From NCBI GenBank assembly GCA_012932865.1, contig SAXG01000017.1, positions 310,001 to 374,000 on the forward strand: a stretch of 64,000 nt of DNA, read 5' to 3'. Each line of letters begins with the position of its first letter. The first letter of the stretch is position 1. The DNA comes from Amylostereum areolatum. Lineage: Eukaryota > Basidiomycota > Agaricomycetes > Russulales > Stereaceae. The position numbers and the translations under genes were made by a program. The notes under the pieces were generated by a model. The model was not told the origin of the DNA. It made no database searches and saw only the letters and a program-made list of their open reading frames with translations. Below, piece after piece: positions 24,255-35,363 of the stretch.

Positions 24255-26446
24255 TTAGTGAGAAGGGCCGACAACGGTCTGCTTCGTCTTGTTGAGGTGA
24301 GCGATCGTCGTATCATCGAAACCGAGATGAGCTTTGACGATCGCAGGAGGAGTAACTGCCAACCACTGTCCCAAGATGAACCACTGTATCATCCCGAAAA
24401 CCCGACCATCCACATACCTGGGACAAGCTTATATCTTGGAAGCGATCTGGGTTAGAGCACATAAGAAAGGAGGTCGACGCCGATGGTGGTGAGAACGTAC
24501 CGGTCTTGAAGATTTCAAGGAAATGAAGCGTACTGTTGCCGACGTTCTCGACGTAATGGCCTGCGAGACAGTGTCAATACACGGTACCACGGAAGGAATT
24601 TCACTGCCTTACCAAAAGAGGCAGGAACGTATCCTACATCACCGGCCTGGAAGTTATATGTACGCGCATTTCCAGAGCCAGCGAACAGTGTGACACGGGC
24701 TTCTCCCTCCCTAGAATGTACGACATCACAAGTGAGACGAGAATCAAACGAATCTACAGCGCAGGAACGCACAGGAAGAAGGACCACTCGTCCTGGGTAG
24801 GGTGCCACTTGAAGGGTCATCCGGTCATCAGACAAGCAGATGTAAAGGTAGTAGGGGCGCGTACGTGTAGTTCTCGCATAGCTCCGGGCTCCACCGTCAC
24901 CTCTGCCATCGCAATCGTCTTCGACGCATTGAAAGTGGTGGAATCAACAATTTTGACCGTTCCCCCAGAGAGGGGAGTCGGTTTGACCTGCGAGAATGGG
25001 AACGAGAATGGCACTTGCACCTGTCCCTGCGGATCCTCGACAGCCTTGTCGTCCGTAGGAGGCGCTGCGGAGATATGTCATGAAAAAGGCAGGTCGCGGA
25101 GAATGTGATCACCCACCAGCAGGGAAGATATAAAGTTCATGAGACGGGATGTGGTCGAAAGCAGAAGGGTCGGTCTGAAAGTTCTTGGCAAGAACGTCCA
25201 TGGGGATGTGCGCCATCCAGTCGGTCAGCTGCGTTGGAGAAATCAGCCAGGCCACTAAACTGAAAACGAACATAGCAACTGGCCAGAAGGGTGCCGTTTT
25301 CATCAAAATCTCCAGTGTCGAAGACCTATGGTAACAACAAGGGGAGATTGGTTAGAACAGCAGGGAGAAGACGAGGAGCAGACGAATGTAACGCACCAGC
25401 AAGAATTCCGTGCCCTCGCCATCCGCAGTTGCTTGGAGAGAGTGTGGAACACCAGGCGGGAAATACCACAGGTCACCAGGCCCCTTCACCCAAAGAGTAA
25501 GTCTCGGCGTAGATACGGATAGTGCGAGGGATACGTACGACGTTCGCGACATAGTTACGACCTTCGGGGTCGATGGACGTCACTTGAGTAGTACCCTACA
25601 CGGCGACGAGGGTACGCTATAAGCTCTGACTTGTCGTTGGAAAACCAACCAACCTTCATAACATATGCCCATTCCGCTGACGTATGCCAGTGGAGCTCCC
25701 TAAACGGCACCGTGAGTGCAAAGGCCTACAAATCCGAGAGAAATCTGACCTGAAAGCACCAGGTTCGAGACGCATGTTTACGCCAGCCATTTCTGCAGGG
25801 GGATTAACCTTCGATCCTGCGCAGACGTCAGAAAGAGGTAGCACACACCTGTCGCCATCGGCATAACTTGGACTATGCGGGAAGGGGGATCAGATACAAT
25901 AACGAGGCGATGCTGGAACGTCGGCGTACCATTCTGCTGACGAGCCCATCCACCGGTTTGAAGTCGGTTGGAACTCAAAGACATTGGCCACTTGGCATTC
26001 CCGCTGGAAGAAGTGCCCATTACGTCCAGTCAGCGCGCAAAAATACTGTGTCGTCATCGAGAAACACCTACACGACTCCGTGGTCAGAAGAGGGCGGAGC
26101 AAACAGGTCGGGGTTCTGCAGCTCAATGGGGATATTAACGGGTCCAAGGATGGTGGCACCGAGACCTTCACGTATGGGCTGGGGGCTGGCCATGTTCGTG
26201 TCGTCGACGGCATATATTGGGGCGTTGGCGTTCTGGTTGATAGGGGCGACCGTCGCGTACTCGGGAACGGCAGAGTCGGTGGTGGTCGGGGTTGTCGAGT
26301 TCGTGTCTGTTTGTTGCGTCAGGATGCACGCAACAAGAATCGAGAGCAGCGCACGCACTAGCAGTGGTGTTGGCGGGCGCAGCGTTGGAAGTCGCCGACA
26401 CCGCAAGGAGGATGAAGGCCACAAGGGCACGAGAGAACTTTGCCAT
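24255..26446 (-). CDS. Secreted oxalate decarboxylase, bicupin
   Basis: Sixteen exons give 446 residues: 26446-26359, 26306-26072, 26003-25930, 25872-25849, 25792-25750, 25699-25654, 25595-25539, 25483-25397, 25325-25284, 25228-25117, 25064-24865, 24807-24773, 24710-24613, 24560-24501, 24446-24418, 24365-24255. A signal peptide ends near residue 23. Cupin 1 has the metal ligands in RELHWHTSAEWAYV (His158, His160, Glu164) and PPGVPHSLQ (His203). Cupin 2 repeats them in RELHWHPTQDEWSFF and GYVPASFGHYVEN. The enzyme uses manganese to split oxalate into formate and carbon dioxide, detoxifying secreted oxalate. The intron after exon 9 uses a GC donor (CTTCTG|GCCAGT); this choice alone restores the GTLLLTDW motif. 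All other sites are GT-AG and in phase. Confidence 0.93.
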
Positions 26447-28564
26447 CTTTTGGTACGAAAAGATGCGTAGACAGAAAGGAAAGGAGAGAGCAGTGGGGGA
26501 CACTGCTATCTCCACCCGTCGATCCTCAGCTTTTTATACTGACGGATTTTTTGTGCTCCACCAGCCCAGCGATCGCGGTTTCCGGCGGCTCCTCATGAGA
26601 AAAGCGTACCACAAGGCGGAAACCACGTCAAACTGCTTGGCGGATCGGACATTGCCTAGTACGGAGGAATGTCCGTTCGTTAGACATTCTTGGAACCGGG
26701 CAGGCGCTGTGCTCAAGGCGTTAACATGCGTATACATTGCAGGCGGATATACACCTTACAAGAAGGGTAGATTGAGAGCCACATCTCTTCCCTGTAGAGC
26801 GACGACAGTGAAACTTGCAACCTCGATATCGCCATGAGCGGTCATCGATTCATCAATCAGAATAAGACCTGACGAGAGAATGAAGCCGGGTCATCGATGC
26901 GATTTGTCGCACTGTCCATCGGTACCACCTGTGGGTACGCTGGCACTGCCCAAGAGAAGCGTCACATATCGGGAGGTGTCTTCTGCTCAAAGTCCGAGCA
27001 AAAGCAGTAATCGGAACGGCTAATCCGGTCCTAGTCTCATCGTTTAGAACGCAGATACCTGAGATAACAGGGAGTTAGAATAGAGAGATAATATCAGGGC
27101 TCTCTAACGTATACGGGAGCCACGGTCTCGAGCGCTCGCCGTCTTCTGGCTGCACTCGGTGTTCATAATGCCCGCGGCGAGGTCCGTTGCTGATATGCAC
27201 TCCTGGTTATTTGAAAGTATACGTGTGTTCCTTACCAGCTTCCCCTTGAAGCAAGTGTCGGCATACGCTAATGGTAAAGGTCTTGATCATATTGAGAACG
27301 CGCTATTCTACAAGTTCTGCACGTCGTCAGACGAGTCGGACGTACTCAATGACGGTCTGTTACTCACACATATAATGCCAAGCTGCGTTGGCAACGTCAT
27401 GCACAGTAAGCCCAAGACCATCGTGGACGATCCCGGAGCGCTGGATTGTCCGAATTCGGGGTTCGGATATCGTAAGTGGGATGGATAACCCATATGAAAG
27501 TGGAGGACGAAGATATGCGCATACCGCCGCCGCATTGTTTTTCAGAAATGAGGGTTGTGACGCATAAGGCCAGGCCTTTGGGAAAATTCAACACATTTCT
27601 GAATCTTCAGCCAAGAAATCGTAGGTGGTTCCACCGAGCACATTGCGTAAGTACACCTACAGAGCTTTGGGAGACAGAGTTCAGTTTGTACGGCACTGAG
27701 GCCAAGAGAGAAATGACTCAACGGGTTTGTCGCAGTTTCACGTTTTTGGGGGGAGGTGACTCGGACTGGGTTGGACCCTCTGATCTACCTCGGCGTCGGC
27801 TGAGCCGAATTTTATCGCGCCCTTGCTCCTTGGACAGAGACATAATAGCGACGAGGAACAGTGGTCAAAGGTGGGAATGGATTCCATGGAAGAGGCGTGT
27901 CTCCGAGGTTAGTGACCACTACATACAATGCAACTTTGAAATGCAACTTTGAAGTGAGACATTTGATGCAGCATCGAAGCAAAAATATAGACGACGCACT
28001 CAGAGTACAGCTGGAGAATGAAGCTAGGATGTCATCCCAGCCGCAAGAAAAGTGTCCATCTGGTTTGCCGTTCGTCCGATTTCCCTTGCTGGTTCCGGTG
28101 CGGCCAGGGTATGGCACATGTTGGGACCTCTTGAATGCGAGCCGTCTGGATATGCGGCACGGTTGTAAGACAAAGTTGTGAAGGTGATTGAGGCTCGTGA
28201 GGCCTGAGGTAGCCTGAGGTGGTGAGATGGTTGTGGTGAAGGAGACGGGCCGTGGAGTCGTGGACGCGTCACCGTGGAGGCAAAAACACGAAAGGAAGCG
28301 CAGGCGTCGTGCTCCAGCTTGAGCATTAGGCTTTCGTCCAGTTCAGTCGCAAAGCAAATATGGTTCCACCCTCGTAATATAAGGACTGATCTCGAGATTC
28401 GGGATTCTTTATCGCGTTCGAGGTTCGAGGCTCACTGGTACCTCCGGTCAGACGTATGCAGAACTCGTTGGATTCAAACCCCATACAAAGGATAGGCGAT
28501 AAGAGAAATAAGATACGACTGATGGTACAATGATGATACACGCAAAGATCCCATATAAAGATAT
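26447..28564. other. 2.1 kb without a recognisable gene
   Basis: Open frames (for example plus 27159-27488) have no motif, no splice-consistent extension and unremarkable composition. It contains a short tandem duplication near 27930-27955 (ATGCAACTTTGAA twice). It could hold a non-coding RNA or a decayed element; nothing positive supports either. Confidence 0.4.
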
Positions 28565-29137
28565 CTAAACCTCTTGACTCTCCTTCTTTCCCTTTGATGT
28601 CTTTGAGGGGAGGAGCTAAAAACGAACAGTGAGCAACAGGCAACCGCTGCATGGTTGAAGCACATACTTCGGGGTTGATGAATGGCACAACACCACCCTG
28701 GGAGATGACAACGTCACCAAGGAGTTTGTTCAACCTAAGAGAGACAATCAACAGCTGCCAAAGAAACCCAAGGTAGAAGACGCACTCCTCATCGTTACGG
28801 ATGGCGAGTTGCAGGTGGCGAGGAACAATACGTTGTTTCTTGTTGTCAGCGAGCGGCGTTACCCGCAAGCTCGAGGATCTCGGCAGCGAGGTACTCCAGG
28901 ACAGCGGCCAGGTAGACTAGAGACGCGATGAGTGTTGCTTCAGATCGGAAGTGAAGATAACGCACCAGGTGCACCAGCACCAACACGTTGCGCGTAGTTA
29001 CCACGCTTGAGGAGACGGTGGACACGACCGACAGGGAATTGGAGACCAGCCTTCGCCGAACGAGACTGGGATTTACCCTCCCCAGAGGCCGACGCCTTGC
29101 CAGAGCCAGACTTTGCTTTGCCGCCTTTGCCAGACAT
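28565..29137 (-). CDS. H2A: Histone H2A, frame-disrupted
   Basis: Four exons (29137-28966, 28916-28786, 28734-28668, 28615-28565) would give 139 residues. It begins [16 protein letters not shown] and carries the histone fold blocks [39 protein letters not shown] and [18 protein letters not shown]. The tail ends [13 protein letters not shown], with the SQE motif near the C-terminus that is phosphorylated after DNA damage in fungal H2A. A single extra T at 28848 (GCTCGC|T|GACAAC) splits the invariant AARDNKK and creates an in-frame TGA. With that base ignored, exon phases and length are exactly those of H2A. It is divergent from H2B. Confidence 0.93.
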
Positions 29138-29259
29138 TTTATGTGAAGATGAGAGTGGTGGGTGAGGGTGAAAGAAAGGGTTGGATGTGAGGGCGATGAG
29201 GGCGAGTGGTGGTACGGGGGCAAGAGGGAACTAAAGGTGGGGGGTAAGAGCAAGCCGAA

Positions 29260-29265
29260 TTTATA
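29260..29265 (-). promoter_or_regulatory. TATA box of H2A
   Basis: TATAAA on the minus strand, about 123 bp before the H2A start codon. Confidence 0.6.
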
Positions 29266-29375
29266 GCCAAAACGGGGAGACGCGCTCACGCCTCCGCGCG
29301 TTGATTGTTTATTTTTCCCACGGGCGCGCCGTTGATGAGTGTTGGTAGATCACGTGGGTGTCTCCTGCGCCGAGT

Positions 29376-29381
29376 TATAAA
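29376..29381 (+). promoter_or_regulatory. TATA box of H2B
   Basis: TATAAA on the plus strand, about 100 bp before the H2B start codon. Confidence 0.6.
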
Positions 29382-29480
29382 GGCGCGCTGCATCCAGCCG
29401 CACGAACGCAACTCTCTTTTCCCCCGACCACCACCACCTGCTCGCCTTTTCGTCCCCTCCAATCCGTCCACTCTTCTGCA

Positions 29481-30097
29481 ATGGCACCTAAACCCGCTTC
29501 CACTGCCGGCAAGGCCCCTGCATCCTCCGCGACTGCCTCCAAGGCGCCCGCCAAAACCACTGAGGGCTCCAAGGCCGCGAAGAAGACTTCGAAGACCGCC
29601 GCCTGCATCCGGTGAGGGTGGTGAGAAGAAGAAGAGGCGTAAGGTCCGCAAGGAGACTTACAGCTCCTACATCTACAAGGGTGCGTGGTCTTGAGTCGCA
29701 TGCCACTTCGACGCGTCTTATCTGACTCGCACGTTCAGTGTTGAAGCAGGTTCACCCGGACACTGGTATCTCGAACAAGGCGATGGCCATCCTCAACTCG
29801 TTTGTCAACGATATCTTCGAACGGATCGCCACCGAGGCATCCAGTGCGTTGAATCCTTATTCTGTGTTGGCTTTTTTTGACCAGAGGTACCCCCAGAACT
29901 CGCGTCGTACTCTAAGAAGTCGACCATCTCCTCCCGCGAGATCCAAACAGCGGTACGACTCATCCTTCCCGGTGAACTCTCGAAGCACGCCATCTCCGAA
30001 GGGACGAAGTCGGTCACGAAGGTTGGCGCAATCCTTCTTTTGTCATTCCCTTTCGCTTATGTGTCTTTTTTAGTTCTCGAGCGCGGGTGCGAAGTAA
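29481..30097 (+). CDS. H2B: Histone H2B, frame-disrupted
   Basis: Four exons (29481-29680, 29739-29843, 29897-30021, 30074-30097) would give 150 residues. The tail is [20 protein letters not shown], rich in Lys, Ala and Ser. The fold begins [20 protein letters not shown] and includes [19 protein letters not shown] and the C-terminal [18 protein letters not shown], ending SAGAK. One extra T at 29604 (GCCGCC|T|GCATCC) between the tail and the basic patch shifts the frame into a stop. Removing it gives a normal H2B with every splice phase correct. Confidence 0.93.
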
Positions 30098-30375
30098 TCA
30101 TCTGTATCCTTGGGGTCTTTGGTATCGTTTTGTTTCTGTATTCGCCATATGTACTGTATATGAGTTATTCTTTTCATTTCTCTATGACACGACTGTCAAC
30201 AATACCATGTATTGACGCCACGGCGTATCAAATGTCGTCCGTTGGCCATGCATGCCTGATAAGAGAACTGGTCGTTCAGAAAATCGTCATTTGTAGCACC
30301 GATGATGGGCGACATCGTTCGGCTTGGTTGGCTTTGTCGATATGGGTCCAGCACGTCCGTCATCGTATCAACAGG

Positions 30376-32890
30376 TCAGCATGAATATGACATTGGTTGA
30401 GATACAAAACTATGCGGAGGATGATACAATGCGATAAATGCTATGCGATCTACACGCCACACCAGAAGCAATACATGAACGATGTACACGATGAGGGTAG
30501 AAGAGACGGGTATGGTGTTCGCGAAGATAGGCCACGGACCAGGCGCGGTCTTGCACAAACCGACTCTGGGCGAGGCGGATTGGATTTTGCATCCTAGAAC
30601 GTCAGGATATCCAGAGCCAGGAGTTGAGCTTGGTCTCTCTGTTCCCATCATCACCCCATCAGCCCCCACCGTGCTGACGACGAAGACCGAAAGACGCACC
30701 TTCAAACACAAGATTCTGCTGTCGTCCATCATGATATCCGACACCTCGACCGGCTCCTCGGTCATGACCTCGCGATAGGGCAAACACGACCTGACGTCCT
30801 CCAAGAACGTCTCCCTCGCTGGGATGATCGACGGCTCAGTGACCAGCCTTCTCGTCGTCTTGATCTCTCCCTCTTCATCCCCTGTCTCCTCTTCGTCCCC
30901 TTCTTCCGCGCCGTCTTCCGCTCTCCGCCGCGCGCGCCGCACGACGTACGGATTGAAGTCCCGCACGCGGATCCGATGGCGCGACGTCGTCGAGCCCTGC
31001 TCGTTGGTATCCGGTACCCCGCCGTCCGCCCCGACGCGCTCGGCCGTGCGAAACCCGTGCACGGCGTGCTGCCAGTCACTGCTCAGCTTATCCGCGAACC
31101 AGCGCGTGGCACCCGGACCCCAGTCCGTCCACGGTACAGGTGTCGTGGGATCTGCCAAGCGCGGGCGGTTGCGCCTCGGCGCCCGTGGAGGGGAGGACGG
31201 CCCCGCACTCGTTGAAGACGTCGCCAGATATGGGGTCGCGATGTAAGGTTCTATGGGTACGTACTCGGAGGAGCGATCCTCGGGGTTGAAGCGGAAGACG
31301 TTCGCGCTGCGCTGCAAGGTCCGCACCAGCTTCCGCTGTGGAGGGGAGGCCGGCGTATAGGTGTGAGCAATGTTGAGGAGGGTGTGGATGTGAATGAAGA
31401 ACACGAAGCAGTCGATTTGGTTGTCGCCGTTAGGGTTGAGCGTTCCGAGCGAGCATGCGATGAGGCCGTCGTCCGGGCGGGCGTGGAAAGGTGGTGGCGG
31501 TGCGAGTCGGGGCATCGCGGTGTGAGGGGCGTCCGAGGTGCAAGAGCTGGTTGTGCTGGATTTGCTTAGTGGGGAACTACCTCCGTCTTGAGAATTGTGG
31601 CCCGAGGACGAGTTTGAAGGAGGGGGGACGAATGAGCCGAGAGGGGTGAGGGCCGGATCGCGATTATAGACTTGGGACGCCGGTGTTGGGTTCGCGGTGG
31701 CGGATACGTACCAATACCGGAAGCCTTTTTTCAGCTTGGGGAGACCAAAGCGTCGGACGAGAGTGGGCAGAGTATCAGTCGTGGCCGGATCCAGGAAGGA
31801 GTAAACTTCGAGGTAGCCTCGAGGGACGACGAGAAGGTATTCGGTGGGCGAGAGAAAGCAAACGTCGTCTATGCCACAGTTTTCCGGGATATGAAACTTG
31901 GGGGGAACGTCAACAGAGGGACGGGGAAACAAAAGAAAAGGAGGGACGTACGCAAGCGTCGGGACCAGCGTGCCAGTTCCAGAGGGCGAGGAATGCAGAG
32001 GATGTATGGAACACGTCCTTGATGAGTACGATGAGGTAATTACCGAGGATTTGTATGCGGAAAGATGTCCACATGTCGACGGCGTCGACCGGGGGAGGGT
32101 CACGCATGCAGTTCAAGACGGGAGACTGGGCGAGGGGATGAGGCTCGTTCGTTGACAAAGTCCGAAGGTGAATTTGATAGCAGCACTTTTCCCTGAGGGG
32201 GGAGGTGAGCGTTAGGGTGAAGGAAGAGGGTGCGAGTGGAGGGAGCGCACTTTGGAAGGAGCGGAGGCCACGAGGACAAGGAGGTCCTGGGAAGGGTCGA
32301 TGCTGAAGTCGATGACGTCCATTTGGAAGACGGAAAGGGTCCAAGAGAGAATGCGATTGTCCTGGTCGGGTAAGGTGGAAGGAAGTTGGTAAAACGAGAT
32401 GGAACTGGAAGCGCGTCGGTCGTCGCCGTGGCCCAAGGCGTTGCAATAGATACCGCCGACGAATTCGTAAATGGCGCCAGCGGAGGGGATGGGCAGGGAG
32501 TGGACCGATTTCCAGCGCAAGGAGCGCCAGCGAGCCTCGCGTTCGTCGAGGAGTTTACGCTGAGTGGAGACGGGCATAAGGGAGGAGGGGGAAACGGTGA
32601 CCATCTGATGCATTGCGAGTTCGATGATATATTGGAGACGGGGGGTATGTGCGACGAGATCGCGAAGCGACCTGGATGTCTGGTGTGCCAGTCAGAGATG
32701 AACGACGGAGAAGAAGGGAGAGGGCAGAACGAACGAGCTGGCAGTGGAGGAGAGAGCAGAAGTCGAGAAAGAGGAGACAATGGCATACGAGCTCGACGGG
32801 GAGTTTGAGGAGAGAGACGGGAGAGCGAGCGAGACTTGCGGCGGAGAGAGCGAGATGCTGAGTTGAATGCAAACCTCTGGAAGGCATCAT
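30376..32890 (-). CDS. F-box protein, large agaricomycete type
   Basis: Exons 32890-32735, 32679-32251, 32185-31952 and 31896-30376 give about 779 residues. The F-box is [20 protein letters not shown] near residue 30. After the second exon come blocks such as [17 protein letters not shown] and [19 protein letters not shown]. Later blocks are [32 protein letters not shown] and [16 protein letters not shown]. This block order is shared by a large family of agaricomycete F-box proteins of unknown substrate. The last exon is open for 1.5 kb and may hide one or two introns; the natural C-terminus probably lies soon after DDSRILCLK, so the annotated end is uncertain. No frame break is needed. Confidence 0.75.
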
Positions 32891-33077
32891 CGGAGGTTTC
32901 TGGACGACTCGCTATCGTCCGTCGACTTCAAAGTGAATGCACAGGAGGAGGAACATGCCCGGAACCTGATCCCATCGGACTTCCTCGGCCCTGCTATCCG
33001 GTCACGTGGTATAACACGTCGCGCAGTTGCCTTAGCCTGATAGCTTCTCCTCCTCCTCCTACCGCTTCAGTCTCCTA

Positions 33078-34849
33078 ATGGGAAACGACGAACGCTCCCC
33101 GTCGCCCGCTCGCGCTATCAGTCCCCCTTCTCTTCTTCGCCTATCTCTCGACAGCGACAGGGATACGTCTTCACCGCCTCCCCCCTCACTCAACGGCGCT
33201 CCCAATGGCACAGATCACACTGGCAACCCCGACCTCGATCCCATCCAACGTCTTCAACAGGAACTTCAACGAACCAGAGATGAAAAGGAGGCTCTCGCCT
33301 CCCAGTATCGCAACCTCCTCGCAAAGCTGACCGCCATGCGCACCACCCTCGGAAACAAGCTCAAGCAAGACGCCGTACGCCTCCCGTTTCACCCATCCGA
33401 GCGCCCGACCTCACCTCTCCACAACAGGAAGAGCTCGACCGTCGAGAACAGCTTGTGCAACAACTCACAGCCCAGAACGACGATCTCGAAGCCACCGTCG
33501 AGACCCTCAAAACAGAGGTCATCGCCTCCAACGAGGAAGTCGACCGCGCCGCCCGCGAACTCGACGCCCTCCGAAATCGCGCCCTCCAAGAGACCGCGCA
33601 CGAGTCCTCCCTGCGCGAGCGCGAACTCCGAGACGCCCAAGCCGACCTCGAGCGCTGTCGAATCGAGCGCGACGATTGGGAGCGTGTCACGCTCAAGGAA
33701 CGCGTCGTCGCCGACGAGGCCCGCGCCGCGCTCGAGGCCGTCCGTCGCGAGCTCGAGATGGAGCGCGATGCCCACGAACGCGATGTGGCCGACCTCGACG
33801 CCGAACGGGAACAGACCGCCAACCTCCAATCCGTGCTCGAGGACTTCCAATCCGGTGAGAACGCTTGCGGCCGATCCGGCGTTCGACTGACGCGACTGTG
33901 CCAGCGAGGGACCACGAGCTCAGGCAGGCGGTGAAGGAGTACGAATCTCAGCTCCTCCACACCACCCAATCCTTGGCGGAATTCAAACATCGCGCGTTGC
34001 AAGCAGAGGTGCGCTCTCCCGGCTTTCGTCGGTCTGCGGACAGCGTTTTCACCCCCCATACAGCTGCAACTGGAAGAATCCTCTACCAACACCTCCCGAA
34101 CCCATGAGCTGGAGAAGGAAGTGAAGGAAAAGAACCTTCTCATCGGCAAACTACGACACGAAGGTCTGACCTCATCGCTTCCCCTCACCCTCTCCCCACC
34201 GCTCATCGGCTCTTACGTTCAGCGGTGATCATCAACGAGCACCTCATGGAGGCCCTCCGTCGTCTCCGCCGCAACTCTTCCGACACGAACGTCGACCGCC
34301 GTCTGGTCACCAACGTCCTCCTCTCCTTCCTCACCACCCCCCGCGCGGACGCGAAACGCTTCGAGATGCTCAGCCTCCTCGCCTCCATCCTCTCCTGGAA
34401 CGACTCCGAGCGCGAACAAGCCGGCCTGCAGCGCGGCTCCGGTCCCGCTCGCACGCCCGCATCTAGCAACAGATCGCGGCCAGCCGAACTGGAGAAGACA
34501 GACGAGACCGAGGTGCGTTCGCCGTCCTATGTCCACCCTGTCGTTACCCCCCTCCTTCCCATTGCTGACCGTCTCACTGACATCGCAGTCCTTCTCCCGA
34601 TTATGGGTCGAGTACCTCATGACGGAAGCGGCGTCGGGCGACCCCACGTCTCCCGTGAACTCGCCCTCCCGTCGACCCGCACAGCTCGGCTCCCCGTCCC
34701 CCAGACGAAGCAGCAACCTTTCCCTCCCCAGCACGCCCACACACGCGACACATCCGCTTTCCTTCCCGCCCCTATCGTCGGGGACCACCACACCACCGTC
34801 GACCTCTCCCCCCTCGCACAAAGGCAAGGAAAAGACCCCGGTTACATAG
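33078..34849 (+). CDS. Golgin-like coiled-coil protein with GRIP-related domain (Rud3/Imh1 type)
   Basis: Six exons (33078-33374, 33428-33854, 33905-34008, 34064-34163, 34223-34512, 34589-34849) give 492 residues. Residues about 55-280 are almost continuous coiled coil (LQQELQRTRDEKEALASQ onward). Near 285-345 is a GRIP-related Arf-binding domain, with VDRRLVTNVLLSFLTTPRAD and KRFEMLSLLASILSWND. The Ser/Pro-rich tail ends KGKEKTPVT. Rud3-type golgins bind the Arf1 GTPase through this domain and tether vesicles at the cis-Golgi. All intron phases agree and no frame break is needed. Confidence 0.84.
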
Positions 34850-35363
34850 GTCCGGCGCGACCTTGGCTCCTGCTCCCCTTTCTACTTACTCATCGTTTCA
34901 CATGGACTCTGCCCTATGTATCATAGCACGCGTCATATCTCATTCCTCATTTAGCTTACACCGTACCCTCCGCGCTGCGATTGTTTCCAACGGGGTTCTA
35001 AACCGACGTGACCTCATGGGAGCAGCAAACGAGTATGGCCGATGTGCGTAACGGTGATGAGTTTGTGAATCTACCGGCGTGAGGTTGCTCCAAGAAGATA
35101 GCTGGGACGAATGGACAGATGAGCTATAGATGGGGATTGGGGCAGGGGTGTTCTGCGAATGGGAAGGCGGGGAGGGCGGATACACAAATAGAGAGAAGGA
35201 GAAATGACCTGCAATAAGTATACGACAAACAAATTCAGGAATACGGCGGGGAAAGGAGGGGGGTTCTGGCACGGCCAGGCGTACACGATAATTCCACAGA
35301 CACGATGAGAGGAGTGAGGTAAGGAGATGGGGCTACACAAGAGGTCCACACGGCCAATGATAC
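34850..35363. other. Convergent intergenic region
   Basis: Spacer between the golgin and the UBE3D-like gene. Nothing seen. Confidence 0.5.

Larger units (their letters stand above)
29138..29480. promoter_or_regulatory. Bidirectional histone H2A/H2B promoter
   Basis: The 343 bp between the two divergent histone start codons must hold both promoters. A TATAAA lies on each strand about 100-125 bp from its gene. A CACGTG E-box palindrome at 29351-29356 sits between them, nearer H2B. Shared promoters of this kind coordinate H2A and H2B supply in S phase in fungi. Confidence 0.75.
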
